From Echinostoma caproni (taxonomy: Eukaryota > Platyhelminthes > Trematoda > Plagiorchiida > Echinostomatidae), in contig UZAN01044390.1 in NCBI GenBank assembly GCA_900618425.1, positions 1 to 36,491 of the forward strand: a stretch of DNA of 36,491 bases. Direction: 5' to 3'. The notes below the pieces were generated by a model. That model saw only the letters and a program-made list of their open reading frames with translations. It had not been told where the DNA came from and did not search any database. Of this stretch, positions 12,701 to 24,529 are shown one piece after another. Within the stretch, counting starts at the first letter, position 1, and the number at the start of each line of letters is the position of its first letter. The position numbers were made by a program, and so were the translations under genes.

Positions 12701-13960
12701 ACTATACGCTTTTACGAGGACGCTTAGCAATAATTACCTGTGGTCTATTCGCAAAAGTCGGTCAATGGTGGTGGCATTCAGCTGCAATTTATACGTGGAA
12801 CTTTGGGTGTGGCTGGCACTTTGAGCTGTGTTCCACAAAGGGACTTGCCGTTTCTATTCATGTGCATACCTTGAATTGAACAAGTCAATGATAATGAAAA
12901 ACTGTACAAAGTTAAACGCCCATCTGCTTTTGGAGACCAGTCTACAAATAACATTATGGACCATACCGGATGGCGCAAAGAATCTCCATAGAAGTGTACA
13001 TAGAACATCAAATGACATATTTCACGCAAGCGCTTACTGATGACACTCTGGAACAATAAGCCTATCACTTTGCAAAATAAACATGCCACTCAGAAGCTTT
13101 CTTTTATTTATTTAATGTCAAAACTTTTACATCCTCCTCCAGTCCTTACAGTCATCCAAAGATATGGATACACCCTCATCTAACCATGTCCTATACGCAC
13201 CGTAAATAACCTGAACTTCTGCTTCTCTCTATTGGTTCCACCCTTCCAATATTCAGAAATGTCTTATATCCACTCCCTTCGTTCCTTATACGGGATTAGT
13301 AAGGGGGTATGCAGAAAAGAATGTTATAGTCATTGCATATTCTCAAGCTGAGAACCTTCGTATTTTAGCAATACGTTTTTGCGGTTTGTTGTGTTCCAAA
13401 TTTAGTAGGCAAATGAACAAACAACCAATGAAGCAGTAAGTTTATTGTAAACAGCAAATTTGTAGCCGATACACAAACCGGGGAACAAGTAAAAACGATC
13501 AGTGTGTAGGAAGGCAGGGAAGCAGGCCGACTCCGGCTCACACGTCGCAGTACATGCGAATGCCGTCAAGCCAGCATCCAAACAGTCAGTCGATGGATCA
13601 ACCGATCGATCGATCAATCAATTCGGTCACAGGCATGTATGAACAAAAATCACTCAGTTGTAAGCCATAACACTGTTGTTGCTCTCTGCTAATATTATCT
13701 TCAGGGTTTTGGAAATTGTTCTCTAATAAGTAGGATACGAATGAATTGACAAATTTCTGATAATCGCCCGACGGGTCTCGCGGTCGTTGTTTCTCTTTGG
13801 GTATTCGTATTCTGGTAATTTTTGTCTGGTCATTCCTATACTTGTATTCCTAATGTAAATTAAGCAAACCAATAAATGCACTTTCATGTAACTTCCATGA
13901 TCTATTACATTTTGCCCTACATATCCCGTCCACACTAGACTGTTTAGCCTATATTGTTCT
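9750..13960. other. Region without a supportable gene
   Basis: Contains two N gaps (9901, 10481), the TTG repeat and a cluster of GATC-rich bases near 13595-13620. Frames at 12126-12491 (+) and 12268-12011 (-) overlap each other and have no recognised motif. No gene called. Confidence 0.55.
10972..11040. repeat. (TTG/CTG)n trinucleotide repeat
   Basis: An interrupted then pure TTG run. In one frame it codes a long poly-leucine tract, which explains the apparent 79-codon ORF at 10940-11179. Confidence 0.92.
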
Positions 13961-13964
13961 CTCG

Positions 13965-14950
13965 GTTGAAACCGTCTTAGATGAAATCGCAGGTACTGTT
14001 GGTTTGATCTCTCTTGATTATGTCAATGAGTTCGGTCAACTCACCCGAAGCGTGTTTATTGATCATCTTTCTCAGTGTGGTTTTATACCTGAAAGTTTGA
14101 AGATTCTAACCCAATAATCCCGTAGGACCCAGTTTACTTCACTTATTCACTCAGAGTCACCTTTCAGATTTATATCTATTATGGTGCTTTTGAGGACATT
14201 ATTTTGTTCTATTTGCCTTTATCTATGTACATACAGAATCACTCCATTCCTCGTAAATTTATTGTTTGGAAGAATGTTGATGATATTTTGATTAGTTGCC
14301 GTCATCTAGTCCAGACAATTTTCACCCTTTCCATGCCAGTTTTAATGAACTTCATGACTGATGTATGCGCCGAGCTTGGTTATTGCGTCGATGTCTTTAA
14401 ACCGGTCCCGTTATTTTGCCTTGACATGTCGGATCTAAACGGCAAAATTCAAAACATTCCCAAATTTGATTTTGGTAAATACCTCGAGGTTATCTTTACT
14501 CATAACCCGTCCTGGTCTGCTCATCTTATAAGGCTTTCTAGAAAAATTGAGACGACTGTCCTTTTATGCATACAGACTCAGGAATCTGACCGTCCCACAT
14601 AATTGCATTCTTAAACTCGTGACTGCATGGATCCTTCCACATTGTTTATACTGATCCCTGATATTTACTCCCGGTTTCGAAAAAAAAGTTCATTCTGCAT
14701 TTTAGACTCATTTAACTTTTATCCTGATATAGTGGAGCATGCAGAGTTGGTTTGATCAAGCTTTTTGTTCCCATGCTTTTCAACGTTTGCGATACGTTTT
14801 GTGACAGAATAGCACTTGATCAAGAGCGGGTACTTTCACATACGGAAACAGCGCAATTCCATCCCTTGCTCCGCTGTTAACTGGTTATAAGACATTTATC
14901 ACCCACGACAGGAAAAGATTATTGCGATATTTTTTTAACTTTTACTATAG
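13965..14950 (+). pseudogene. Degenerate non-LTR reverse transcriptase fragment
   Basis: In a frame starting near 13965, ISLDYVNEFGQLTRSVF and DHLSQCGF correspond to RT motif A (normally LDYxKAFDxL; the second Asp is lost), followed by RRTQFTSL. Motif B (PQGSVLGP) is not readable. In the 14204-14602 frame, WKNVDDILISC at about 14267-14300 corresponds to motif C (YVDD changed to NVDD), and DFGKYLEVIFTHNPSWSAHL is the thumb-proximal YLGVxF...LSWS block. A further frame change gives RLRNLTVPHNCILKLVTAWI and, near 14857-14950, HP/SLAPLLTGYKTFITH-type sequence. It reads as the C-terminal half of a LINE ORF2 with several stops and at least two frameshifts. The exact clade is uncertain (CR1/Jockey-like). 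Confidence 0.8.
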
Positions 14951-14959
14951 CATCAAATT

Positions 14960-17750
14960 TAGTTACTTTTATGTTTTGTCACTGCTTTGGGATACGGTCA
15001 CTGTACAAGTTCCTCAAATGATCAACATCCACCGACTGGATGCATAAAGTTTTTCTTGACTTGACTCCGACACTGTCTTGTGCAGCATTACTACTAGCTA
15101 TAGGGCTTCTTTTACACTGAAAATGAAACACTAAGTTAGCCCCGAAAATAATTTTGTACCACACCCACACATTCCAAACTCATTTGTCTGCCTGTCAATC
15201 ACCCTCAAAAGCATCGTCTGGTTTTCAGCACATCACCATTTGTGTGAAGGTTTATCAGGGCTCCACCATTTAACAGTCAGCTGACACAGTACCAGAAAGA
15301 TAGTGACATATTTGTCAATTGATATTAATATATAACACCTCTTTCCCTTTTTTCATAGTAAGGAAAGAAAAAAAATTGTTTCTCTACTATGCCAATCCAG
15401 TATAATGGGTTTCAGCAACTGTTTTTGACTAAAAGCTTGAGCCTGCAAGCGTCATACAAATGGGTCTACTAACGAGAATTGCTCGCTCAATCTCAAAAAA
15501 TTGTCCAGTGCACATAACTAAGAATAAACTTCATCCAAGTTCCCATCAGATTCAGTTTACTGGAGATCACCATTCATCATATCACGTGACAAAGCCGAAT
15601 GAAGTCAGTCATGACTGCGATCACCGAAAGTGCATTCGATCAATTTGAGAACTGTTCCAAGCGAAAGGATAAAACAAAAATACTCTGCCTGATTTGACCA
15701 TTATCGGTTGACTTATCTGTAAATTATGATGACGAGTGAAAGCAATCTAAGCATGATAATATATTATCGTCTTTCGTGAATGTTCATGGTAAGGATGGCA
15801 AACGGATTCGTCAATCGGGATACTTCTATGACGGCATGACGAGAAAATTGGTCAAGTAACAATTCTACACAAATCCTAATGACAGTGATTCAGCTTGGGT
15901 GTGTGGAATAACAATGAGTTCCTTTCGCAACTTTTCACTAGAACCCTGATTCCAGAGGAAACTTGCATGTGTAGGTTCTTTCATTGATTCAGACTTCGAT
16001 GGCAGGTGGAATTGCCTTGAACAATAAACGGAAAGGACACTCCACGCACAACCTTCGCATATCACTGATGATACTTGAGCAAGGTAGAAATGGTTTGGTG
16101 GGACCGGTAAATTTGTCCCACTCTTATATGCATCTATCCTTGTTTCCCCGTGACAAAGCTGCTCACGAAATTTCTGGATTAAGGGTAATAATAGACATGA
16201 TGGAGATAAACTAGGATGTACAGGAAGAACCAAGCACGTATAAGTAAGCACATCTGCTGACGGGTCGATTAACTACTAAAAGCCATTTGGAACCACAATC
16301 GGAAAAGCAACTATATTTTCCACACTCAGCAATACCATTGGTTGTTTCATGTAAATGTAAATGTGACGTCGGAGCTCAAGAATAGACCAAACTCGCTCCT
16401 AGTGAAACTGCATCACTTACGATCTGTATGATAATTGTGTAATTTCCTTGTTTATACGGAATCATGGGTTTTAAGCCTTGAGTTCTTATGTTCCGTTCCA
16501 CAAGCAAGATATTGTAATTGTACAGCAAAAAGCATATTCAGTGAGGCGATATCCCTCTGACCAATTTTGCGTACCAGGAAGACATTTGTGATGCAGATCG
16601 TGGTACTCTGGTTGGATAACCTCAAACCACGAAAAAAGACAAAGTTTTATCCAAAACAGATAGTTGATGAACACATATTTTGGAAGACATCATTTTCAAG
16701 ACAACGCCATCCAATTTATCCAATGAAATATCGATAGGGTATTCTAGTGGGTTTAAACAGTAAATATCAATGAACGATAACCGAGGAGGAGGGAGAGTGA
16801 AACAAGCTTCGCCCTCGGTCTGTTTAAATGAAAACGGGTCACGTGACCGCACTCCTCGCATACGCGATGTGATACCCTGTGGTCCCCTGAGAAAACAGTG
16901 CTTGAATAAACTTTTTCCAAGCAGTCGTTAATTACCTCAGCTTTTACTGACATTTCGATTAGAATGGCATCAAACTTTCGATGTAACGGGGAGATTCGCA
17001 AAATAATAGAGTAAGCCTAAATAGTGATGGACGAAAGTTAAATGTGATAGTTAAAGTGATAACATGGACTTACGGCTACTGATTGTGTGAGGCTGGACCC
17101 TCTGTTACCAATTTTTATTGATCGGCCTAAACCGTTTAAACTTATACGAATTGCATTCGTTTAAAATTTCCTTCCTTACCCTTCTCCCATTCAGTTCTTC
17201 CAATTTCACAGATTACTATCACCAGATGCTATTATTTCTCTAAAGCTCATAATCCAGTGATTGAAGTTTTCATGCATCCAGTTGTAATTTATCTCATCTA
17301 TCACTTTCCCCACTTTGACTCCGTTGATATGCACTCTGTGTGTTACGTCACAATTTACCTGACGACGTATATAGCGTACGCTGATAGCTGATTGAAATCA
17401 CTCGTGATTGCTGACCAAAATCGTGTCCGCTCGGTATTGTGATTCTTGCATTTATGTCCATCCTTTTTGGCTTACGCGTGTGAGGAGATAGATCAGAATG
17501 CGACAAAAGTTCACAGTTGTGCAATGAAAGAATACAATCGCTTCATATGTACTTCTTTAACATCCCTCGGGAGGCGAAAATACCATTCCCGTATAGACAG
17601 GAGTAAGATTAAAGGCAAAACGGAAAACAAAATCCAATTTGAGTACTTGATCTTCCAATAAACCGGTATGGATTACACAGTTTCCTGTGGGACTGTGCGC
17701 CTCTGCTTTGCATCCGATCTGATGCAGTGAGTAGTAGTGTGACGAAATTG
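14960..17750. other. Region without a supportable gene
   Basis: Lies between the LINE fragment ending near 14950 and the LINE tail at 17751. The longest frame is a 128-codon minus-strand ORF (16251-15865) without motif or convincing splice context. No gene called. Confidence 0.55.
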
Positions 17751-18460
17751 TTCAAATTCAAATTTTTATTTCCGGTAAATTACAAAGCTGATGCTCATTG
17801 AGTTCCATAGCATCTTTACACACTGGGTTCGGTCGGGAGTACAACTGTGTCACAAATTTTAAAGTTCACTCACGGGTGCTGAAAAGCTACGTGTTTCAAT
17901 GTTTCATCCAGCCGTGATTTCAATGAATCGATGGTTGATGCACAAACAACTTGAGATGAAAGAGAGATCCAAACTGAGTGTGTTACAAACTGTGAAGCTG
18001 AAAGAATGACGCTGAAGTCTAGCTGACTCTTTGAAAACAAAAGTTTAAATGGATGTCCTCTGAGATGATCATTCCTGGATAATGTTATTAGAGTGCTGCA
18101 CGGCTGGTTAGGTTGATGTAGTATTTGACATACGAGGATCATGTCTCCCCGTATTTGACGGTATTTAGACGAATATGGTCCGAGAATTTGCAAACCTTCA
18201 TCGTATATCTTAGATTGTAACCTTTTGATCATTTGTGTTGCTAGGCGCACGTTCGAGTGCCTTTTGGTAGCAAATCCGCCATAGATGGATTCCAAACCTG
18301 TATAGCATACTCGGTGTGTGGTCTCATGTACGCGGATAGCAAACGCGACAATAGGTCTGGTTCGAATGATCCAAAACACGTTTTAGCAACCCAATGTGCT
18401 TTGTGGCCCTTGATGGCTCTCTTGAGCAACGTGTGTTAGCACAAAACATCCACGGCAAGG
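17751..18460 (-). pseudogene. 3' end of a CR1-like LINE (RT C-terminus plus tail)
   Basis: Two overlapping minus frames (18429-18241 and 18379-17870) join by a frameshift near 18250. Together they give LLSAYMRPHTEYAIQVWNP, then ATQMIKRLQSK-type sequence, then HLRGHPFKLLFSKSQLD and a final ASTIDSLKSRLDETL before the stop. This is the standard C-terminal region of CR1-like ORF2 proteins (YVRPxLEYAxxVW...FKxRLD). A short 3' UTR follows, ending in AATAAAAATTTGAATTTGAA at about 17751-17770, a typical short-repeat LINE tail. It could be the missing 3' end of fragment B, separated by the gypsy insert, or another 5'-truncated copy. Confidence 0.9.
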
Positions 18461-18849
18461 ACAAAATCTGAAAAAAAACAATGGAAATCCGCATGGTTCT
18501 TTTTTATTCAAGAGATAGAATCGCCTATAAACATTAAAGGAGTTGTACGAATCTGCAAGGTGAGAACCCCCTGATGTCCACAAATTCGCCTCAGTTATAT
18601 AAGAATATGCACAAATTGAGGTCGCTTTATAAACGCCAGCTGTTCTATGCGTATTCCCGTCAGCCAACCCGCGTGAGACGCCCGAGGTCCACACAGACTG
18701 CTGACTGAACCAGTTTTCTTTACATTCGCGTCATGAGCTTCAATAAAGAAATTGAATTCAGCAAAAACTATAACTCCATATATACGCACGCTGCTACGTA
18801 ATAGGAATTCATATTCCACTATTCCGAATGAACAACCCTGTACAATTCA

Positions 18850-18960
18850 CTAGATAGGAAGGGACCGAGAGAACAAAGTTATGTCAGAAGCGATGTCTAT
18901 TTGCAGACGTACTGGATCACCATTGATATGGATAGTAAGATAATTGCGCTCTTTTTCCAT
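18850..18960 (-). pseudogene. Truncated retropepsin (aspartic protease) start of the gypsy fragment
   Basis: A 36-codon frame (ATG at 18960, TAG at 18852-18850) contains NGDPVRLQIDIASDITLFSR. It matches the first half of the gypsy protease, where the active-site loop is usually LDTASDIT. Here the residue after the catalytic Asp is Ile instead of Thr. The second half of the protease (flap and ILG region) is missing. The protein would cleave the gag-pol polyprotein. This one cannot function. Confidence 0.85.
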
Positions 18961-19074
18961 TTAGGATTCGATAGCAGACACGATTGCTTGACTTTTGGGT
19001 TCAAACTTTGTCGACGACGATATGAATCGTCCTGGCTCGTGACATCCCTTTGGCGTAGAAGGATGTTTGGCGTG

Positions 19075-19173
19075 ACAGTAGTCTTCTTTGTGCCCCCGTT
19101 TGCGGCATTTTTGACACACATGTTCCTTGAAGGGACAGTAGCGTGCGTAATGCCATTCTCCGCATTTTCAACA
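19075..19173 (-). pseudogene. gag nucleocapsid zinc knuckles, first one broken by a stop
   Basis: Thirty-three codons encode two CCHC knuckles: C-stop-KCGEWHYARYC, then CQKCRKRGHKEDYC. The first has spacing C-X2-C-X3-H-X4-C with its second position (usually Trp, TGG) changed to TGA. The second is C-X2-C-X4-H-X4-C. In intact gypsy elements these bind the RNA genome for packaging. The frame continues after the second knuckle through about 30 codons to TAA just before the protease start at 18960. Confidence 0.9.
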
Positions 19174-19340
19174 CGTCGTGGGGGTCTTTGGGTGACGGGT
19201 TCTTGCGGCTTTCGGGTAGACGTTGACCGTGGCTTTGTGACAGCATGAACATCGGATGAGACTGTAGCCTGGTCGCGTTTTTCAACGATTGCGGAGTCAT
19301 GTTTGAGGTTCTCGAGCCGCTGGCATTCGTCTGTTCATGT

Positions 19341-19988
19341 TCACAAATTGACTTTAGGGTCTTGTTCGATGAGATTTAGTAAACGAGTGCGGATTTCTGC
19401 ATCGCGGGAAGATTGAAGTGCGCACACAAATATCAGGCATTTGAATTGGTCACCAGTCATTGAACACAACTTAAATTTCTCGCACTCCTGGTTCACAATG
19501 CTAGCTAGTGTCAGATAGTCATCGGTATCGTTTTTCGCCAACTTGAGGCAGTGAAACCGGATACTGAACAAAGACGCCTTTTCACCACAAGTGTCTGAAA
19601 GTTGTTGGACCGTTTCTTCGAAAATGAAATCACGTGAACTTTGGGGTAGGACCATGTCAGTGTAGGGTTCATGCTCTTTGGTTCCCAGCTTTCGGAGCAA
19701 CAATCGCGCCTTCCATCCATCATCATAATGTTCGAATTCAAAACGGAATACATCCTCCCAACATTTGAACCAGGAATCAAATGTAGTTCCTGCATCGGGG
19801 TCGTACACGAAATCATTGATGCTTGCGGCAATAAAATTAATAGATATGGACTGTTTAACCCGTTTATCTGGATTGGGATGTGTGCTGAGACGTTATAACA
19901 TAGTCTCCATCATCCTTAGATGAGTGACCTCGAATTGTCTCCGTTGCTATTTGAGAATTTCTTGTAACTGCTCCGGCGTGATCGACAT
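19341..19988 (-). pseudogene. gag of the Ty3/gypsy fragment
   Basis: The ORF starts at ATG 19988 (MSITPEQLQEILK), hits TAG at 19949-19947 and a TAA about 50 bases on, then stays in the same frame for 155 codons from about 19808 to 19341. The body carries TFDSWFKCWEDVFRFEFE, then ARLLLRKLGTKEHE, and QFKCLIFVCALQSSRDAEI followed by RTRLL, matching the gag capsid region of metazoan gypsy elements. Gag forms the particle around the element RNA. The frame shifts after KVNL at 19341. Sequence typical of the next segment (TDECQRLENLKHD) is still readable. Two internal stops make it a pseudogene. Confidence 0.88.
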
Positions 19989-20039
19989 TGTGGATCCGTA
20001 AATTTTCCCGTCGCCCGTTGTTGTGTTTGGACTAGACGT

Positions 20040-20361
20040 ACGAGTGACACGAGCGACTCTTGCTTAACCCCACGCGATAACGCGGAGAGAGAACACAGTT
20101 TGAGACAACAGTTAATGTGTACTATTTGATTAGATAACGATACACGAATGTTTGGAGCAAATCGTGCATACGAGAACGGCGCAGTAACGAGCCTATCTAA
20201 TTACGTCCTAGACATATCGATTGACCGATCGAACAAACATTGGCTGACACGTTCTGTGATCATCCAATCAGGTTCAGCCTGTCTGGAGCGTTGCGAGCTT
20301 GCGTGTGGTCTGACGCGGAGGCACGCAAGATCGGACGGGTTGCTTAAGCTCCGTCCTAACA
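20040..20361 (-). repeat. Candidate 5' LTR/leader of the gypsy fragment
   Basis: Upstream of the gag ATG on the minus strand, the sequence from 20361 opens TGTTAGGACGGAGC, like the TG start of many gypsy LTRs. It continues as GC-richer DNA unlike its surroundings. No paired 3' LTR is present in the window and no tRNA-complementary TGG primer site was found, so the right-hand end is arbitrary. Confidence 0.4.
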
Positions 20362-20401
20362 TTAAGGACAGGCTTTACGATTGAAAACAATGCCAATGCA
20401 T

Positions 20402-21230
20402 TCAAATGCGATAGAAGTGTTTGTGATAACCAACAAAGAGCACTGGACAGCTGTTTCGTCCTGTTTGAACATCCATTTCCATTAGGCGGAATTTAAAGTG
20501 GTTGCAAAGTTTGGATAAGCAGTCTTCGACAGGTTTGGAAGAAGAGTATTTGGTGTAGGAATCTCCAATAAAAACATCATCTACATACTTGCAAACAATT
20601 AAATTACACGGATTGGTAAGATCATTTACGCACATAGAGAAAAGGGAAGGAGACAGAACAGATAGATTACTGAAACACACCGGAATCGATTAAACAAACC
20701 GATGAACGCGTGGTACTACAAGATTTTAATTGAGTTTGTTAAATGAAGTAAAGCACTCAAGATATCCGACTGAACACTACAGTTACAATTGATATGTACT
20801 AAGCTTCCTTTATTCACGTAACTGAAAGCACTTACTTAATTAAGAAGGATCAATATTGCATGGATGACAACATCAAGCGTCATTCAAGATTTATACGCAA
20901 ACTGGAAATGAGCATTCGACCAGATTAATGGTGGCATTAGTTTGAGTAGTATGTTTGCAAAGACAGTCAGTGAAACAAAAATGCATGCTTACTCACACCT
21001 ATGCTAAGAGCAGGTAACTTTTATTAGGCTTCCGGCTGTGGGGCATCACTCCAGGTGGATATGCACATTCTGAACATATTAAAGAGGGGTTTGGAAAGTT
21101 CTTCAGGACATTCGTTCGGTATTTTGGATGATATTTGATCCGGACCATAAACTTTATTGGTTGATAGAATGCATATCATCAGAAGATGGTTAGGGAGGTG
21201 AGGGGATTTCAGCTTCAGAGAAAACAGCAA
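20402..21230 (-). pseudogene. Non-LTR reverse transcriptase fragment B
   Basis: A second RT in the same orientation, from a different subfamily than fragment A. From 21230 downward: KVYGPDQISSKI and ECPEELSKPLFNMFRMC (block 1), then a gap in similarity of about 60 bases. HFQFAYKS-stop-MTLDVVIHAI (block 3) and weakly readable motif A sequence follow. SVLSPSLFSMCVNDL (motif B) and CKYVDDVFIGDS (motif C, YVDD) lie in the open frame 20680-20402. The coding is broken by several stops and frame changes. It stops about 40 bases from the proposed gypsy LTR start, where the rest of the element may have been displaced. Confidence 0.88.
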
Positions 21231-21993
21231 ATTAACGATTAAGATCTCAACATCCGGAAGGCGGTTTTTTGTTTATCAGAAAGCTCTGTGTAATGGCCAA
21301 CCACAACGCCCAACATCTCTTGCTGCCTAGAATGGTCTGATCAATTCGTAGGTTTCGGTCATAACAGGTAGCTGTATGTTCCGTTTTCTGTTTTCCAATA
21401 GTTTATGCATTGATTGGATTAACAAATCACCTTCGAATGCGTCATAACCCTTGGGCATGTTCAATTCGCATGGATTTAATTTGCGGTTGTTCTCAGATTG
21501 TAGTGGCCATAACGTATGCACTCAGACATAGCTGTACTGACTTTCAATTAGACCCAGCGTGGGTCATCTAAACGGCATGAACAACGGGATCCATTTGTCA
21601 AAACGTTCAGCAGAGTACATGGAAATTCTTTCATTCAGTCGAACGCGGCTTCGTTTCGAATATGAACCGTGACCGAGGCGATTACCACCTGCTGGATCGT
21701 TCCATGAATGCGTTTAGGAAAAGGACTAGTTTGAACACTTCAATACAATACAACAATTAAAATAAGTGATACGGACAGTAACCTCAAAAAAAATAATAAT
21801 AATATGCATACAACTGTGTTTATCATTGGTTTAGTTTAGCTTTTCGAGCAGATTTTCTGCAAGACATTCACGGTTTGTGAGAAATCTGGCGAGATACGGT
21901 TCAATAGAAGTCGGACGGTTGTCGATCCATCTGGTCATTTAAGATGAATAAAGAAGGGGCTGGCAATTGACAACTCATCATACTTTTGACCTT

Positions 21994-22700
21994 TCAAAAG
22001 GAAAAAATTATATTACATTTTCGAGGGTTCAGGCGGAGGTTCCTTTGTCGATACCACTTCACTGTTTCTGGCATATCTCCTTGTAGAGTGGTGGGTTTGG
22101 GGTATGGCAGTATGAATATTATATCGTCTGCATACTTGACGAGAACAGAACAACTGCACACAAGCATGGAAGAAATGTAAACTGAAAATAGAATAGGAGA
22201 TAAAATAGCGCCTCGCAACACGTCCTATGAGGAGGGCAGCAGTGAACATGTGCGACCGTCGTAGCGTGTGAACTACGGCGGTTGCAGAAATAGTTGGCCA
22301 AGAGTTCAATCGTAGTAGGTTGAGCGCCGCATGAAAAGAGGGTATGCCTCAATAGTTGCATATCAATCGGATTGAAAGCATCACTATAGGCTAGTAAACA
22401 TATGCGGGCAGGCTTGCTTTCCTTATGCAGGTTGGGTAAAACAAAGCAGAAGAGATAAGCAATGGCATTTAGGGTACCGCGAAAATGGTTGTATGCAAAC
22501 TGGTTTGGGTCACCAACATTGGACTGTGTGGATAGGGTTTTAATCAGAAGCCTCTCCAACACCGTCAACACAATTTAGGTGCATACAATGGGCCGAAAGT
22601 TTGAGGAGCCTTTCCTCGGTACAGGGGTTATTGAGGCTATTCTCTACGGTAGCAGGTGTGCTGTGTGGGGATTTGATGCCAGAAATTTGCATAAGGGCTT
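21994..22700 (-). pseudogene. Non-LTR reverse transcriptase fragment A
   Basis: Reading from 22700 downward: RIASITPVPRKGSSNFRPI (RT block 2), a TAA, then VLERLLIKTL, QFAYNHFRGTLNAIAYL, and LLAYSDAFNPID (motif A, with YSDAF). After a frameshift near 22220, RGAILSPILFSVYIS (motif B, normally QGAILSP) and LVKYADDIIFILPY (motif C, YADD intact) follow, ending VKWYRQRNLRLNPRKCN (block 6). The order and spacing are those of an APE-type LINE RT. One stop and at least one frameshift make it inactive. No thumb or 3' end of this copy was found below 21994. Confidence 0.92.
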
Positions 22701-22739
22701 GCCAGATCTAACGACTACCTTTTCTTCAAGCTGGGCATG

Positions 22740-24529
22740 AGCGTACAAAGATGTGAACGTGTGAAGTTCATCCCTGATGGATTAATAAAGACTCAGCACC
22801 TCATTACGCTTATGCGTTCTGAAATCACGCTCCTTTCTACGAAGTTGTTTGCGGCGTGGGAAGGAGAATCGATCGGAGCGGATATAAATGATTTCAGCCG
22901 GACAACAAACATCGTAACAGAAGTTTGACTAACTTGATAAACTATCACAGAAAATGGAATGGTTGGGATCAGAAAACACAGTAAGATCTGAGTGATTAAT
23001 CATTAACCTTGGCCTATTGAGTTATTCTAAAAAACGCCACCTTGCATGAAGCTTGTGACTACGACGTGGAGTACGGAGACGATGGTTCGTTCTGCTAAAA
23101 CATAATTGGGTAAAATCTTAACAATGAGTGATCAGACTTCCGGTATTCTGCACAAAGCAAATTAATAAGGATCACTAGACCCAGATCCAAATATGCGTCA
23201 AATCCGGGGTTGGAAAAGTGTCAATGTTTCGAAAACCTAAAGTAATAAAGAAACGGGTATCAGAATTGCTAGAGTCACCACAATATACTATAAATTGAAA
23301 TATATCTACATATTCCATCAACATAGTTCAAAGAGTGTCACAAAAATCATTAAGAACATTAGATGAGCATGAACGGGGCAATATGTACATTCACAGGAAT
23401 GAGTGACCGAGAAAACTTGAATGTTTTGGCTTACGTTGGACTACTGATGTAGTTATCTAAGGCGTCGAATAAGGGAACGGATGTTTGGTCAAATGACACA
23501 CCGTTGATTTTTGACAAATGTGATGGCATCACCACCCCGTTTGGAATAAGGAACCGGGCTATCGTCTCGATAGCTAGCGAAACTATTCAAGGGTACTACT
23601 GTCGTTATTTTGCTAACCTCATCAACACGCTTCAGAATTCCAAAGTCAATTGCTTCAACGTTCAGATGATTGCTCCGCTGATGTTTTTATTATCCTACAC
23701 ATTGAGATTAGACCTAAATTTTATGATGAGCAATATCTCGCTGATTGACTCGGATATCTAAACGTCCCAAGTAAGAACATATAGGGAAACTTGACATTTA
23801 CGGGAAGAGTTGAGAATCGGAAACTTAAAATGGTAAATTACCGCATGTTGTAGCAATGATATTCAACACGTCATACTTTGAGTTAATCTTCGATATAAAT
23901 CCATGTTTGCGAGTGAAATTCAAAGGAAGGTCCATGTGCTCAATCAATTTATTGCGTATCCACTCCTATTACTAGTCCTTAAGAGCGGAGTACGTTGATA
24001 GAAACAATAGCTATTTGTCTGACCGAGTTCAAGAGAACTGTCCTGGTTGTCTAACCGGGGTGCATTGACCAGATTTCAACTAGCACGAATCTGGACCATG
24101 TGATGTATACTGGGCATACGTGATGACGCGTTTACGGTCACAAACCGCTCATTCCTCGAATGTATCAGACTCCCTTGCGTGGTTAGCTGAACTGAACTAT
24201 TTCTTGTCTCCCCACTAATCTGTTAGTGATCTGAAATTCCAAATTTTTCACATTTTGGAAATACAGCAATAATTTTTTCCAAGAAAAGGGAATTCAATGG
24301 CGATGTTCACTTCGACAGTCTGCACAGTCTCATGGATTTTAAATTTCCCACTGCGATCTAATTTCCTCAATTCTTCTTGACACAGACAAAAAGGGGTTTG
24401 TGCTGTATCTTTCTCGCTTTATCGATCGTACGATAATTTTCATTTCACTTAAATGTGAATCCTGGCTTTGAAACATTTTCTGTTCAACAAAATAAACGTA
24501 ATTTCTGTTTGTCTTTTTTGTTTTTCCAG
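22740..24529. other. Region without a supportable gene
   Basis: Follows the start of RT fragment A. Frames are at most 85 codons and lack motifs. The 5' part of that LINE (endonuclease) could not be recognised here. Confidence 0.55.

Larger units (their letters stand above)
18850..20361 (-). mobile_element. Ty3/gypsy LTR retrotransposon fragment (LTR?-gag-protease), truncated
   Basis: On the minus strand the order is a candidate LTR start (TGTTAGGACGG, from 20361), a gag ORF from ATG at 19988, paired zinc knuckles (19173-19075) and the start of a retropepsin (18960-18850). RT, RNase H and integrase are absent, as is a recognisable 3' LTR. Stops and frameshifts run through all the coding parts, so this is an old, incomplete insertion. 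The LTR end and primer-binding site could not be placed, so the outer limits are approximate. Confidence 0.8.

Noticed and set aside
13595..13622. CGATCGATCGATCAATCAAT cluster, considered as a regulatory array
   Set aside because: Looks like a short simple repeat. No further structure around it.
15865..16251. 128-codon minus-strand frame
   Set aside because: No motif, signal or splice support. Considered a chance open frame.
20148..20384. 78-codon plus-strand frame
   Set aside because: Lies on the antisense strand of the gypsy LTR/leader region.
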